A DNA stretch of 64,000 bases from Aralia elata (lineage: Eukaryota; Streptophyta; Magnoliopsida; Apiales; Araliaceae), in contig CM068379.1 in NCBI GenBank assembly GCA_034770075.1, positions 15,313,506-15,377,505 of the forward strand. Reading direction: 5' to 3'. Position numbers and translations under genes: made by a program. This document shows, piece after piece, positions 26,281 to 40,000 of the stretch. The notes under the pieces were generated by a model that was given only the letters and a program-made list of their open reading frames with translations, made no database searches and had not been told where the DNA came from. Every line of letters begins with the position of its first letter. Position 1 is the first letter of the stretch.

Positions 26281-26474
26281 TAATTTAAGTGCTATTTTAG
26301 ACCAGGTGATGCAACAAAAGTTTCTTCAGATTCTTCAGTTGTGTATTGAACTTGACTAACCTCTTTTCTTAACTTGCGTGTAGTCTTCTCAATCTCTGGA
26401 TCTAACTTTAAATCAATAAAGTGAGAGAATCGAATCATAAACTAAAAGGAAACAAAGAATAAATAAAAACAAAC

Positions 26475-26500
26475 AATCATTCCCCGACAATAGCGCCGAA
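26475..26500 (-). other. primer-binding site of the Athila-like element
   Basis: On the minus strand, just inside the 5' LTR, the sequence reads CGGCGCTATTGTCGGGGA. This matches, with a few changes, the TGGCGCCGTTGCCGGGGA complement of the plant tRNA-Asp 3' end. Its place next to the LTR edge at 26504 and its orientation fix the element's direction. Confidence 0.75.
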
Positions 26501-27324
26501 ATTTGGTGTGTTATCATAGGTAACTAAAAATAAAACCTTACTACGAAAAATATTGATGTAGTAGTGCAAGTACGAGCCGATCCCACAAAGAATGATTAGT
26601 CTAAATTTATTTTTTGTAAACTAAAATTGGGAATATTGATTGTGATTATTAAAGTAAACTAAAAATAATGAAAAATAATTTATTAAAGTAAATAAGAGAA
26701 AACAAACCTTAGATTAAATCAACTTCCATCTCAAAAACTTACGTTGATCATTGACTCAAGCATAATCAATTAATAATTTGAATATTCACCGTTAGAATCA
26801 ATTCACTATTTAGAATCATTTCATGTCTTTCCTTAATTTTAGTTAGATAGAAACAAGCGATCTAAATAACCTTAACTACTAAACAACTTCAGACAAACGC
26901 TAAAAGTTTAATCTTGTAGATGTTTTAAGAATTAAAAAAGCCGATGAAGCTAAACAACACAAGCACAAGCGGTTGCATTTAATTTAGTTGAATATTCTTC
27001 CTAAGATTTAATAATCTCGTGATCTGCAGTCAATTATTAACCTTAGTTGCTTCGCAAATTAAAGTGACCAAACAATTATGGATTTGATATCTAATTAGCA
27101 GTAGATTTCAACACTTAATAAACTAGCATGTACTCTAGCAATTAAACATATCAATCATAGAATTTAAGCACAGAAGAATAATCAATACTCAAAATATAAA
27201 TTGAACAATTAAAATCAATTAGATCTCACAGTGTAATAATTTTGAGGTTTCCGTCTTCTTAATCCAAGAACAAAAGTTTAGCTATGCAGAGCAATGAAAA
27301 TCACCACCAAAGAATAATAGAAGA

Positions 27325-30300
27325 TGTAATGTCCAGGAATTTTAAATATTGTATTAAATTATTTTAATATATGAAATTCGTTTTATTTTACGATTTTAAT
27401 TTGGATCCATGTGGGTATTATTATTTAATTATATAAATACGTGGTCCAATAGATTTCTGTGCATTAAAGGGACTCACTGAGAGTTTAAATAAATTAGTGG
27501 GTAACCCTAAGAATTTAATTGCAAGAAAATTGGGGAATTAAATAAATAACTTCATCATTATCAGATTAAAATTCGAATAAAGAATTATGGTTAAATAAAT
27601 ATTTTTTTTATTAGTTAAGTATTTAATTTAATTTAATAGAAATACAGGGTGGCTAATTTAAACTGGGTCATTTCTTTTATTCTGAATTGGACCCAAATTT
27701 TGTTGGAGCCCAATTTCTTTTTTATTTTCCTATGGGCCGAACCAAATGGGCTTGCAAGTCCTTAAGAATGAAATTAAATAGGATGAGCCCATTCCATTTT
27801 ACCGGCCGGGTTGGACTATAGGCGTTGGGTCGGGTGCTAGGAATTTGGGAAAAACCCAATTGGCATACCAATTGGGGGAGTTCAGACGAGCAACAAGTTC
27901 ACAAACTCGATTAACCGAGCCAGAGAAAAGGGGAAAACCCACAGCCCAAAATCAATCCATCAGTCAGTGATGGGAGACGGGAGAAAGGTGCCGACGACAG
28001 CAGCGAGTCGACCGACGGCGTGAAGGGAGACCAGCGGGCTAAGCGGGGAACCGGCGTGAGTAACCGAGCGGCCATCAACGGACCAAAGGGTTCAAGCGCG
28101 CGGCGACGTGACAGGAGGGTACACACGGCTCAAGGGCCGGCGGGCGGTTTCAGTGGGCTTGATGGGATCGGTCAGGCGCCTACTCTCCTCCGACCGTTGG
28201 TCCTTAATTGGCCAATTAGGGCAATAACCGACTAATTGGGTAAACAACTGGCTATAAATTGAAGCCCCAAATAGCCAAGCCGTCGATTTTTTTTTTTTGA
28301 GTCAAAATTTGGGAAAATAGAAATTTCAAAAAGTAGAGAGAACAGAGGGAGTTGCTGCGGGTGCTCTCTAGTTTCGTTGCTTAGTTTGGGAGAAGAAGAA
28401 AGACAGCAGCTCGGACAGACCCAAGGTATAGCAATGGGATATTGAGCTACTGTGTTAGTTTTTGTTAGGTTTGTATTCTGTACTTAGACTTGCGCTGCCG
28501 ATTTTTGGTGGGTTGGTTTCTTTGAAAATGTTTCTTCTATATTTGAATGTGTTGTTGTTTAGTTCTTTGTTGGGAAATTGTGTTGATGAACCTTAAAGGT
28601 TCTAACAGCCGATTGTGTTGGTATTGGTTATAATATACGATTGTTTGGGGATTTTATGATATAGTCCGGATTTACACATTTGGTATTGTGTTGTGTTGTA
28701 TGAACATTGGGGATAATTGCAGGTTGTTGTTTCACTTAGTAATAATCATGTAGTCGATACATAATGCTCACAGGAATCAACCTTTAATCTATGTTGGTAT
28801 TATGGCTAATACTGGAACCGAAAATTGTGATGAAACAGTTGGGACTTCTTTTCCTATTGTGTTGTGTAAAATTATTAGAATGAAATTTTGCAGGGGCTGG
28901 ATATAATTGTGACTGCAATTTGTGCAGCACAAAGCTATTAACTGGGTGATATTGTACAACAATGGGAATTTTCGAATGGGTTGTGTAAACTACTAATCGA
29001 ATGAACTGTCATTAGCTTAACTAGTGGTTAGTAATTGGAACTAATAATACATGTGTAAACTAATTAGTTATTATAACTAATAAATAAAATTAATAAATTA
29101 CTTATTTATTTTTTAAATAATAAATAAAGATAATAAATATTTAATTATTATTTAATTAATAATAATTAAGTATGAATAAATTAATAAATGAATTAGTTAT
29201 TTAATTATTGTTTAATTAATATTAGATAATAATTAAGTATAATTGAATATTAACAGAGTAAATTTTATTATTAAATAATAAAGATAATAAATGTTTAATT
29301 ATTATTTGATCAATATTAAATAATAATTACATATGGATAAATTGGCAAAATAACTATTTATCATTAACCAATGGATAATAAATAAAATAAAATATTTGAT
29401 TATTATTAACTAATACTTAAGTATGAATTAAGATAATAGCCTTATATGCTATTATACTTTCCATATATAGTAAATTGTTTATTTATTTTTATTTATTTTT
29501 TTTTATTATTATTATTTTTTATTTTTTATCTTTATTTTCATTTTTATTTTTATTTTTATTTTAAAAACAATGATTAAGAATTTGTAAATTAATTATTAAT
29601 TATTGATTAACTTTAAATAATGAATAAATCTAATTGGTTATTATTATTAAATGATAACTAAAGAGAAGTTCATTAATAATTCTTTGATTAAAATGATGTA
29701 TAAACCTAATTAATTATTATTTATTATTAAATAATAACTAAAGATAATTCTTACTCACTAATTAATTATTTATTATTTGATTAGCTTAAATAATAAATAA
29801 CCCTAGTTAATTATTATTTAATCCTAAATAATAATTAGGGGCGATTAAAAAAATAATAATTCGATTATTATTTGATTAATACTTAAATGATAAGTAAATA
29901 TAATTAGTTATTAATTATTAATAACTAAAGATAATTAATTAATTACTGTTTAACAAATATTATATAGTAATTAAATAAGGATAAAGCTAGTGAAATAAGG
30001 AGATTTTAAATAACACATTAACTAAACAATTATAATAAATTGTTTAAAAAGGGTTAATAAATGAATATTACTTAAGAAAAAGTGATATTAATTAATTAAA
30101 GAGTTTTAGTTAATTTTTTTTTAAGGGATTAATAAGTGTTTATCACTTAAGGAATACATGGTTGATTTATTTAAACTATCAACCTAAAAGTCAATTAAGT
30201 GCCTTATAAAATTTGCTATAGTTTATTTACTGTGTGCTATGTGAATTTCTTAAATTGTTAAATAAATAGCATAAGTAAGCATATCGGCGTACCACTACGC

Positions 30301-31369
30301 AGTACTAATTGATAGACCGACATTATCTATGTTAGGTTCTTCAAGGCCAAATAGTTAAAGCTAGAATTAATTGTAGCTGAGCAAACAGGCAAGTTCCTAA
30401 CCCTAAAACTTCTTACATTATTGCAAGTTCCCTAACTCAATCTCGAGTTATTATTTTCGAAGCATGTTAGTAAATAATTATTGTCGATTATTCACATCTA
30501 TACTGATTATTGAGATTCGCACATTGTGCAATTGAATTCCTATCCTATTATGATTGAACTGTAAATTTAATTAAAGTTCTTTCAAGTATGAATTGTTTAT
30601 GAGATCGATCTATGCTATTTGTATCAGCTAGATCCAGCATGTCTAAATTGGTTAAGACAATGGTATTTTAAAAGCTGTTCTTATTAAATTGTTGTGGTAA
30701 GAACTCTTGGCTGAGAAAAGGATATAAAACTTGTTTAAGGCATGATATCAATGCTGGTTATTAAGTGTTTATGCATAAATCACGGGGTATGAGAGGCTGA
30801 TCCCCTCGATTACCAAAACTTTTTAAGAGGTCCAGCTTACATGCTGAGAACCTTGGAAAACGTCCTTGGTTATCTCAAACCACTCAGTAATTGTCATTCA
30901 ATTATTCGAATATTCAACTGTTGTTTATTAATTCAATGCTCCTCCACACTCTTATACTGTTGTTGAACATTGAAAGCGAAATTTCCTTCTATCATGATAT
31001 GTCTCTTTGTGTATATACTTGCTAAGAAAATTAGTTGCTTACCCTTGCTATATCATGATCTTTATTTCAGCTAAGGCAGAAACGTCTAGAGGAGACAAAG
31101 GAAAAGGGAAGGTGCAAGAATAGATGCCCGATAGTGCCTATGCCCTAGTTATTTTTGAATGTTATATGATTAAGTGAACCTTTATTTGTATTAAGGGTAC
31201 GTTTTATGTTAAGGTTAAAGAACCTTGGGACCAAGATTGTAAGACTCTATTATTATTTCGATAAACAATGTATGTTTATTATTCTGCATTTAGTTAGAAA
31301 GAATGTTTGTCGTTGAGCATCGTGAACACTGAATTCGAGGTTAGGAAATCCGGATTTGGGGGCGTCACA
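27325..31369 (+). repeat. 5' LTR of the Tekay-type element
   Basis: It begins TGTAATGTCCAGG and ends GGGGGCGTCACA. It has a GC-rich island near 27950-28200 and a TATA box at 28253-28260, which should mark the U3/R border. The stretch of roughly 1.1 kb at 29040-30130 is almost pure A/T built from TAATTATTATTTA-like phrases. Short frames of 71 codons in the GC island occur in both LTRs but have no protein-like features. Confidence 0.92.
28253..28260 (+). promoter_or_regulatory. TATA box of the Tekay 5' LTR
   Basis: TATAAATT lies about 50 bp after a CCAAT-like GCCAATTAGG and just before a purine-rich leader. The same TATAAATT motif occurs at 37969-37976 in the 3' LTR and at 62556-62563 in the LTR at the window end, so it is conserved across family members. 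Confidence 0.6.
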
Positions 31370-31372
31370 GGT

Positions 31373-31385
31373 TGGTATCAGAGCC
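31373..31385 (+). other. primer-binding site of the Tekay-type element
   Basis: TGGTATCAGAGCC, three bases after the LTR end, is complementary to the 3' end of plant initiator tRNA-Met. Confidence 0.95.
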
Positions 31386-31575
31386 ATAGGTTATAAACAT
31401 TAGGAATGAGAAACCTAGGATATAACCTTAGTAGAAAACTCACATAGAGTATGTAGGTGATGGGTCGGGGAGATTCATAGAGTTCTAGTCGTACCGAATA
31501 AAATATCATTTCATTTCATCAATAAATATATTTTATTGTGGTACTGATGTTGATCTATTTGTGTGGTGTTGTAGG

Positions 31576-31938
31576 ATGTCGGACGAGAGTCAGGATAACT
31601 GTCCAGTGAACCAGGAGCCCATAGAGCCTGATGTGATAGGAGATTTGCTGGCAAGGAACGCCGAGCTAGAGGTTAGGGCTAAACAATTAGAGACGCAGAA
31701 CCACATCCACCAGATTTCTGAACAGCAGTACAAGAACGCTGCTTACCAGGCCCAGGCTGAGTTAGCCGAGTTGCGAGGGAGGCTGCTGCTAAGGGAGCTG
31801 CAGTTAGGACAATTGAAGGATGAGGTAAAGGCTAAGGATGCGAAGATAGTTGAATTGGAGCGAGCCTTAGACATTGTCTGGATGCAGTTCGACGCCAGAT
31901 GGATGGATCTGCCCTCCAGTAGCAAGAGCAAGCGTTGA
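31576..31938 (+). CDS. upstream coiled-coil ORF of the Tekay-type element, unknown function
   Basis: A 120-residue open frame starts MSDESQDN at the first ATG after a possible splice acceptor (GTTGTAG at 31568-31574). It lies between the primer site and gag, where a long untranslated leader is usual. Residues about 25-100 are rich in Leu, Glu, Lys, Ala and Gln with heptad spacing (AELEVRAKQLE, AELAELRGRL, KIVELERAL), predicting a coiled coil. The tail is serine and lysine rich (SSSKSKR). There are no stops although gag-pol has three. It is separated from gag by 534 bp and is not in frame continuity with it. It may be an accessory protein, a separately translated gag N-terminal piece, or a captured fragment. 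I do not recognise a family. Confidence 0.5.
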   Translation: MSDESQDNCPVNQEPIEPDVIGDLLARNAELEVRAKQLETQNHIHQISEQQYKNAAYQAQAELAELRGRLLLRELQLGQLKDEVKAKDAKIVELERALDIVWMQFDARWMDLPSSSKSKR

Positions 31939-32472
31939 GTTGCATTCACCTTGTATCCCTTAGAGGATAGTTGGAAGTGGGTGGTTATGCCTTGAGCAGT
32001 GTTATTGGTACTACCATTTGGTTTACTAGAAATTATATTAACCTCAGCAAGGTGCGAGGTAGTTCGTATGTAGGATGTACTTCCCAATTGTGTAGGTAGG
32101 AAAGAATGGTTTAAGTGAATCCCACCTTTTGTTATATTAAATGGGATGGTAACAATTATGACAATATGCCTGTGATAAACGTGTAAGACGATTAAGTCGG
32201 TATATGAATATAGATGCATTATTATGGTATGTGCTTGAGAATTTTACTTGATATACCATTTATGCAATGATTATGTTAATTCAGTGAGACTGAATCGGTA
32301 TCTTAGCAACTTAAATCACTAATCGGGTAAAAGTAGAATTCCCGAGGTTGGGTAATCTAGAGCTCCCACATGATGGTCACGCGATTGTTTGAGTACAATA
32401 TTGTATTGCATGTTAAATACGTATACGTTACTAAAACCCGAGTAACGTGCTAGGACTTTGTTTAAACAGATA

Positions 32473-35400
32473 ATGCCGCCCAGACGAATCCTACGAAACC
32501 AAGGGATCGAAGAGTCAGTTAACAATGTAGAGGAAACTCCACCAAACCCAATGCAAGATTTTGTGAACATGATGGCAGAAGCCTTGCGGAATCAAACCAC
32601 TACTACAGGAAACCAGGCAGGCAACCACTTAGCCAATTTTAAAGACTTCAAGGCAGTAGGGCCTCCGGAGTTTAGAGGAACAGCGAACCCGATAGAGGCC
32701 CAGTCATGGATAAAGGAGATTGAAAAGGCCTTTGTCATTGCTAGAGTCGCTGAGGAGCAGAAGACAGTTTTTGCTACCTACCTAATGAAGGGTGAGGCTA
32801 ACTTTTGGTGGGAAGCCAATCAGAACAAAGCTGGAACTGGAGTCGTGGCGTGGGATGCTTTCAAGACGTTGTTTTTCGAGAATTACTTTCCTGAGAGTAC
32901 GCAGGCGAAAATGGAAATCAAGTTTTTGGAATTGAAACAAGAAAATTTCTCAGTGTCAGAGTATGCTGCAAAATTCAATGAATTGGCTAGATTCGCCCCA
33001 CATCAGGTGGACACTGAGGTGAGGAAGGCAAGGAGGTTCGAGAATGGATTAAAGCCGTGGATCTACAGCAAGGTAGCGGTTTTGCAAATTACATCGTTCT
33101 CAACCTTGTTGGAGAAAGCTCTCATTGCTGAAGGTGGGAGTGAAGCGGTTTCTAAATATAATCGGGAAAGGAACAAGAAGAAGGTAGAAGGAGGAAATGT
33201 GAATGTTAGCAGTGGTGGCAGCAACAGCAGGAAGCGTCAATGGAGCAGTGGGGGTAGCAATTTTGAAATTCAGCAAGGGAGCATACAACAGAAAAGGCCG
33301 GTATGTGGGAAGTGCGGAAAGGGTCACTCGGGAGAGTGCATGAAGGGAAAGATGGTCTGTTATACCTGTGGACAAGAAGGGCATATCTCGCCCAATTGTC
33401 CTAAGGCGAAGAAGGGAGGTTGCTTCAATTGTGGAGAGATAGGACATCGGAGCAAGGAATGTCCCCGAAAGAGAAACATGGATGGCGGAAACGGCAATAG
33501 GGGCAACAACTCGAGGACAACCAGTGGAGGACCAGCCCAGCCAAATAAGCCAACAGCGAGGACCTTCAACATGACAGTACAAGATGCTGTGGCATCCAGA
33601 GAGGTGGTGTCAGGTATTATTCCAATCAACAACATAGATGCCTATGTGCTATTTGATTCGGGAGCTTCATGTTCTTTTGTTTCTGATGAATTTGCTCAAA
33701 GATTTAATTTGCCTAGTGAACTGTTAGAACCCCCGATGAATATAGAAGTAGCGAACAAAGAGATTATCCCCGTAAGCTACATTTATAAAAATTGTTGTGC
33801 TGATGTGAGAGGGTTTAAGCTTAACGTGGACTTGTTGCCGATTCGTCTTGGAGAATTCGATGTAATCCTTGGGATGGATTGGTTAGCGAGCCACGGGGCG
33901 GTCATTGACTGTAAGAAAAAGTGCATACACCTACAGACTCCGGGTAAGTCGAAGTTGGTGTTCTATGGTAGTAAATCGCCGAGACAATCTTGTTGTCTGA
34001 CGATGATGCAAACGAAGAGATTGCTTAAGAAGGGTTGTATAGGCTATTTGGCTCACGTGGTAGATACTCGACGGGTCGAGGGTGAACTGAGTCAGATACC
34101 CGTTGTAAGGGAATTCGCTGATGTCTTCCCAGATGAACTTCCGGGACTGCCGCCGGATAGAGAGATAGAATTTGTAATCGACTTGGTACCCGGGACGGCA
34201 CCGATATCTAAGGCACCTTACCGAATGGCACCAGTAGAGATGAAAGAACTGATGGTTCAACTGCAGGAACTGTTAGACAGGGGTTATATCAGGCCGAGCG
34301 TGTCACCATGGGGAGTGCCAGTTCTGTTCGTAAAGAAGAAGGATGGCTCGATGAGGCTTTGTATCGACTACCGTGAGTTGAACAAAGTTACGATTAAGAA
34401 TAGGTATCCGCTGCCCAGGATAGACGATCTGTTTGATCAACTCAAGGGAGCGAAATACTTTTCGAAGATCGATTTAAGGACGGGCTATCATCAACTAAGG
34501 GTGAGACAAGAGGATATTCCAAAGACGGCATTCAGAACTCGTTATGGACATTTCGAGTTTCTGGTTATGTCATTTGGCCTGACAAATGCACCAGCGGCAT
34601 TCATGGATATGATGAACAGAGTGTTCAAGCAGTATTTGGACAAGTTCGTGGTAGTATTCATCGATGATATCTTGGTGTATTCAGTGTCAGAGGAAGAACA
34701 TGCTGAACATCTAAGGATTGCCCTGGAGGCATTAAGAAGGGAGAAACTGTACGCAAAGTTTTCGAAGTGTGAATTTTGGTTGCAGAGGGTGCAGTTTCTT
34801 GGACACGTCATTGACAATAATGGTGTTTCGGTAGACCCAGCAAAGGTGGAAGCCATTATCAACTGGGAGCAGCCAAAGACACCAACGGAGATCAGTAGTT
34901 TCCTAGGGTTAGCGGGATACTATCGGAGATTCATCCAGGATTTTTCGAAGATAGCATCACCGTTGACCAATCTAACTAGAAAGACGGTAAAGTTCGTCTG
35001 GACAGAGAAGTGCGAGGAGAGTTTCTTGGAGTTGAAGAATAGACTTAGCCAAGCACCAGTGTTGGCATTGCCGGACGACACTGGAGGTTTTGTAGTATAC
35101 AGTGATGCGTCACACAAGGGCCTTGGTTGTGTACTAATGCAGCACGGCAGGGTTATTGCGTACGCTTCACGCCAGCTGAAGGACTATGAGAAGGGATACC
35201 CGACTCATGATCTAGAGTTAGCAGCAGTAGTGTTCGCCTTGAAGATTTGGAGGCACTACCTATATGGAGAGAAGTGCGAGATATATACAGATCACAAAAG
35301 TCTGAAATATATCTTCACTCAGAAGGAGCTGAATATGAGGCAGCGCCGATGGTTAGAATTAATCAAGGATTACGATTGTGAGATTCTGTACCATCCGGGC

Positions 35401-36993
35401 AAAGCAAATGTAGTGGCAGATGCCCTGAGTAGGAAAGACAGAGAGAAGTTGATGAGGCTTATAACTCAGGCAGAGCTGATAAAGGACTTTGGACGCCTGG
35501 AATTGGAGATTAAGTATCCAATGGAGACGGACGAAAAATTGTTCACCGTGACAGTGGGTCCGACTCTACTAGATAAGATAAAGGAGGCCCAAGAATTTGA
35601 TGAAGAATGCATTGGCATTAAGAGGCAACTGTCGGAGGGAAAAACGTTGAAGTTCAAAGTTGACGGCACGGGTCTGCTGAGATTCGAGGGAAGGATCTGG
35701 ATACCCTATGTACCAGACTTAAGGGAAGAAATATTGCAGGAGGCCCATAATACGAGATTTTCGGTACATCCGGGTAGCACCAAGATGTATCAAGATCTTC
35801 GTCAACATTATTGGTGGCCGCATTTGAAAGGGGAAGTTGCGGAATTCGTCAGCCGGTGTTTAACTTGTCAAAGGGTCAAGGCAGAGCACCAACGCCCGAG
35901 CGGATTGTTGCAGCCCTTAGAGATTCCCGAGTGGAAGTGGGAGCACATCACTATGGATTTTGTGGTAGGACTCCCGACAACATAAAAGGGTCTAGACGCC
36001 ATCTGGGTGATCGTAGATCGGTTGACCAAGTCTGCCCATTTTCTACCAATCAAGATCAGGTACAAATTGGAATAGTTGGCAAAACTCTACGTGAAGGAGA
36101 TAGTATCGCGACATGGAGTACCAGTGTCTATTGTATCTGACAGAGATCCGCGCTTCACGTCAAATTTTTGGAGAAGTCTGCAGGAAAGAATGGGAACACA
36201 GTTGAGAATGAGTACGGCGTACCATCCTCAGACTGATGGTCAGAGTGAGCGAACAATTCAAACCTTAGAGGATATGCTCCGGGCAGTTGTGATGGACTTA
36301 GGTGGCAGCTGGGACGATCACTTGCCATTGGTAGAGTTCGCTTACAACAACAGTTATCACGCTAGCATCAGTATGCCACCGTACGAAGCGTTATATGGGA
36401 GGAAGTGTCGAACGCCGTTGTGTTGGGATGAAGTTGGTGAACGGAGATTGTTGGGACAAGAATTGGTACAACAAACCGTGGAAATAATTAAAGTAATAAG
36501 ACAGCGGTTAGTAGCGGCCCAGGATCGTCAGAAGAAGTACGCCGACTTACATCGTCAAAAACGAGACCTTGAAGTTGGTAGCTATGTATTTTTGAAGGTA
36601 TCTCCCTGGAAAGGGAAGATCCGCTTTGGAAAGAAGGGCAAGCTGAGCCCTAGGTTCATAGGACCTTTTGAAATATTAAGGAGAATAGGCGAAGTGGCGT
36701 ACGAGGTAGCATTACCCCCTGAGCTTGAGCACATTCACAACGTGTTTCATGTATCAGTGTTACGTCCATATAAGCCAGATTACAAGCATGTCATTTCCTA
36801 TGAGCCAATTCAAGTCGAGAAAGACTTATCATACGAGGAGATTCCTGTCCAAATACTTGATAGGAAAGAACAAACGCTGAGGAATAAAGTTATTCATTCT
36901 GTTAAAATTCTCTAGAGGAATCACGCGGTGGAAGAAGCCACATGGGAACTCGAAGAGAAGATGAGAGCAAATTACCCTCAGTTATTTGAGTAA
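32473..36993 (+). pseudogene. Tekay-type gag-pol polyprotein with chromodomain, three in-frame stops
   Basis: One frame of 1,506 codons starts MPPRRILRNQ, the usual start for this group; the frame is open 5 codons further upstream but without ATG. In order: gag core (about 60-190); zinc knuckles (CYTCGQEGHISPNC and CFNCGEIGHRSKEC near 295-335, preceded by a less regular CGKCGKGH); retropepsin DSGAS (about 395); RT with FIDD (about 730); RNase H with YSDAS and YTDHKSL (about 875-940); integrase HHCC, then Asp in VSDRDPRF and Glu in DGQSERTIQTLEDM; chromodomain-like end (EEATWELEEKM). Stops: TAA 35983-35985, TAG 36073-36075, TAG 36913-36915, two inside integrase and one before the chromodomain. 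All three are compatible with single C-to-T or G-to-A changes. Confidence 0.95.
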
Positions 36994-37027
36994 CCTTAGA
37001 TTTAAATTCCGAGGACGGAATTTTTAT

Positions 37028-37040
37028 AAGGGGGAGAGGA
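37028..37040 (+). other. polypurine tract of the Tekay-type element
   Basis: AAGGGGGAGAGGA directly precedes the TG of the 3' LTR at 37041, the standard site for plus-strand priming. Confidence 0.9.
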
Positions 37041-40000
37041 TGTAATGTCCAGGAATTTTAAATATTGTATTAAATTATTTTAATATATGAAATTCGTTTT
37101 ATTTTACGATTTTAATTTGGATCCATGTGGGGATTATTATTTAATTATATAAATACGTGGTCCAATAGATTTCTGTGCATTAAAGGGACTCACTGAGAGT
37201 TTAAATAAATTAGTGGGTAACCCTAAGAATTTAATTGCAAGAAAATTGGGGAATTAAATAAATAACTTCATCATTATCAGATTAAAATTCGAATAAAGAA
37301 TTATGGTTAAATAAATATTTTTTTTTATTAGTTAAGTATTTAATTTAAATTAATAGAAATACAAGGTGGCTAATTTAACTGGGTCATTTCTTTTATTCTG
37401 AATTGGACCCAAATTTTGTTGGAGCCCAATTTCTTTTTTATTTTCCTATGGGCCGAACCAAATGGGCTTGCAAGTCCTTAAGAATGAAATTAAATAGGAT
37501 GAGCCCATTCCATTTTACCGGCCGGGTTGGACTATAGGCGTTGGGTCGGGTGCTAGGAATTTGGGAAAAACCCAATTGGCATACCAATTGGGGGAGTTCA
37601 GACGAGCAACAAGTTCACAAACTCGATTAACCGAGCCAGAGAAAAGGGGAAAACCCACAGCCCAAAATCAATCCATCAGTCAGTGATGGGAGACGGGAGA
37701 AAGGTGCCGGCGACAGCAGCGAGTCGACCGACGGCGTGAAGGGAGACCAGCGGGCTAAGCGGGGAACCGGCGTGAGTAACCGAGCGGCCATCAACGGACC
37801 AAAGGGTTCAAGCGCGCGGCGACGTGACAGGAGGATACACACGGCTCAAGGGCCGGCCGGCGGTTTCAGTGGGCTTGATGGGATCGGTCAGGCGCCTACT
37901 CTCCTCCGACCGTTGGTCCTTAATTGGCCAATTAGGGCAATAACCGGCTAATTGGGTAAACAACTGGATATAAATTGAAGCCCCAAATAGCCAAGCCGTC
38001 GGTTTTTTTTTGAGTCAAAATTTGGGAAAATAGAAATTTCAAAAAGAAGAGAGAACAGAGGGAGTTGCTGCGGGTGCTCTCTAGTTTCGTTGCTTAGTTT
38101 GGGAGAAGAAGAAAGACAGCAGCTCGGACGGACCCAAGGTATAGCAATGGGATATTGAGCTACTGTGTTAGTTTTTGTTAGGTTTGTATTCTGTACTTAG
38201 ACTTGCGCTGCCGATTTTTGGTGGGTTGGTTTCTTTGAAAATGTTTCTTCTATATTTGAATGTGTTGTTGTTTAGTTCTTTGTTGGGAAATTGTGTTGAT
38301 GAACCTTAAAGGTTCTAACAGCCGATTGTGTTGGTATTGGTTATAATATACGATTGTTTGGGGATTTTATGATATAGTCTGGATTTACACATTTGGTATT
38401 GTGTTGTGTTGTATGAACATTGGGGATAATTGCAGGTTGTTGTTTCACTTAGTAATAATCATGTAGTCGATATATAATACTCACATGAATCAACCTTTAA
38501 TCTATGTTGGTATTATGGCTAATACTGGAACCGAAAATTGTGATGAAACAGTTGGGACTTCTTTTCCTATTGTGTTGTGTAAAATTATTAGAATGAAATT
38601 TTGCAGGGGCTGGATATAATTGTGACTGCAATTTGTGCAGCACAAAGCTATTAACTGGGTGATATTGTACAACAATGGGAATTTTCGAATGGGTTGTGTA
38701 AACTACTAATCGAATGAACTGTCATTAGCTTAACTAGTGGTTAGTAATTGGAACTAATAATACATGTGTAAACTAATTAGTTATTATAACTAATAAATAA
38801 AATTAATAAATTACTTATTTATTTTTTTAAATAATAAATAAAGATAATAAATATTTAATTATTATTTAATTAATAATAATTAAGTATGAATAAATTAATA
38901 AATGAATTAGTTATTTAATTATTGTTTAATTAATATTAGATAATAATTAAGTATAATTGAATATTAACAGAGTAAATTTTATTATTAAATAATAAAGATA
39001 ATAAATGTTTAATTATTATTTGATCAATATTAAATAATAATTACATATGGATAAATTGGCAAAATAACTATTTATCATTAACCAATGGATAATAAATAAA
39101 ATAAAATATTTGATTATTATTAACTAATACTTAAGTATGAATTAAGATAATAGCCTTATATGCTATTATACTTTCCATATATAGTAAATTGTTTATTTAT
39201 TTTTATTTATTTATTATTATTATTATTATTTTTTATTTTTTATCTTTATTTTCATTTTTATTTTTATTTTTATTTTAAAAAAAAACAATGATTAAGAATT
39301 TGTAAATTAATTATTAATTATTAATTAACTTTAAATAATGAATAAATCTAATTGGTTATTATTATTAAATGATAACTAAAGAGAAGTTCATTAATAATTC
39401 TTTGATTAAAATGATGTATAAACCTAATTAATTATTATTTATTATTAAATAATAACTAAAGATAATTCTTACTCACTAATTAATTATTTATTATTTGATT
39501 AGCTTAAATAATAAATAACCCTAGTTAATTATTATTTAATCCTAAATAATAATTAGGGGCGATTAAAAAAATAATAATTCGATTATTATTTGATTAATAC
39601 TTAAATGATAAGTAAATATAATTAGTTATTAATTATTAATAACTAAAGATAATTAATTAATTACTGTTTAACAAATATTAAATAGTAATTAAATAAGGAT
39701 AAAGCTAGTGAAATAAGGAGATTTTAAATAACACATTAACTAAACAATTATAATAAATTGTTTAAAAAGGGTTAATAAATGAATATTACTTAAGAAAAAG
39801 TGATATTAATTAATTAAACAATTTTAATTAATTTTTTAAGGGATTAATAAGTGTTTATCACTTAAGGAATACATGGTTGATTTATTTAAACCATCAACCT
39901 AAAAGTCAATTAAGTGCCTTATAAAATTTGCTATAGTTTATTTACTGTGTGCTATGTGAATTTCTTAAATTGTTAAATAAATAGCATAAGTAAGCATATC

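Noticed and set aside
28020..28235. 71-codon open frames in the GC island of the Tekay LTR (also 37736-37951 and on the other strand)
   Set aside because: Present in both LTRs only because the LTRs are duplicates. The composition follows the GC island and there are no protein features.
33100..34260. Long minus-strand frames inside the Tekay gag-pol region
   Set aside because: Antisense shadows of a strong, domain-rich plus-strand frame.
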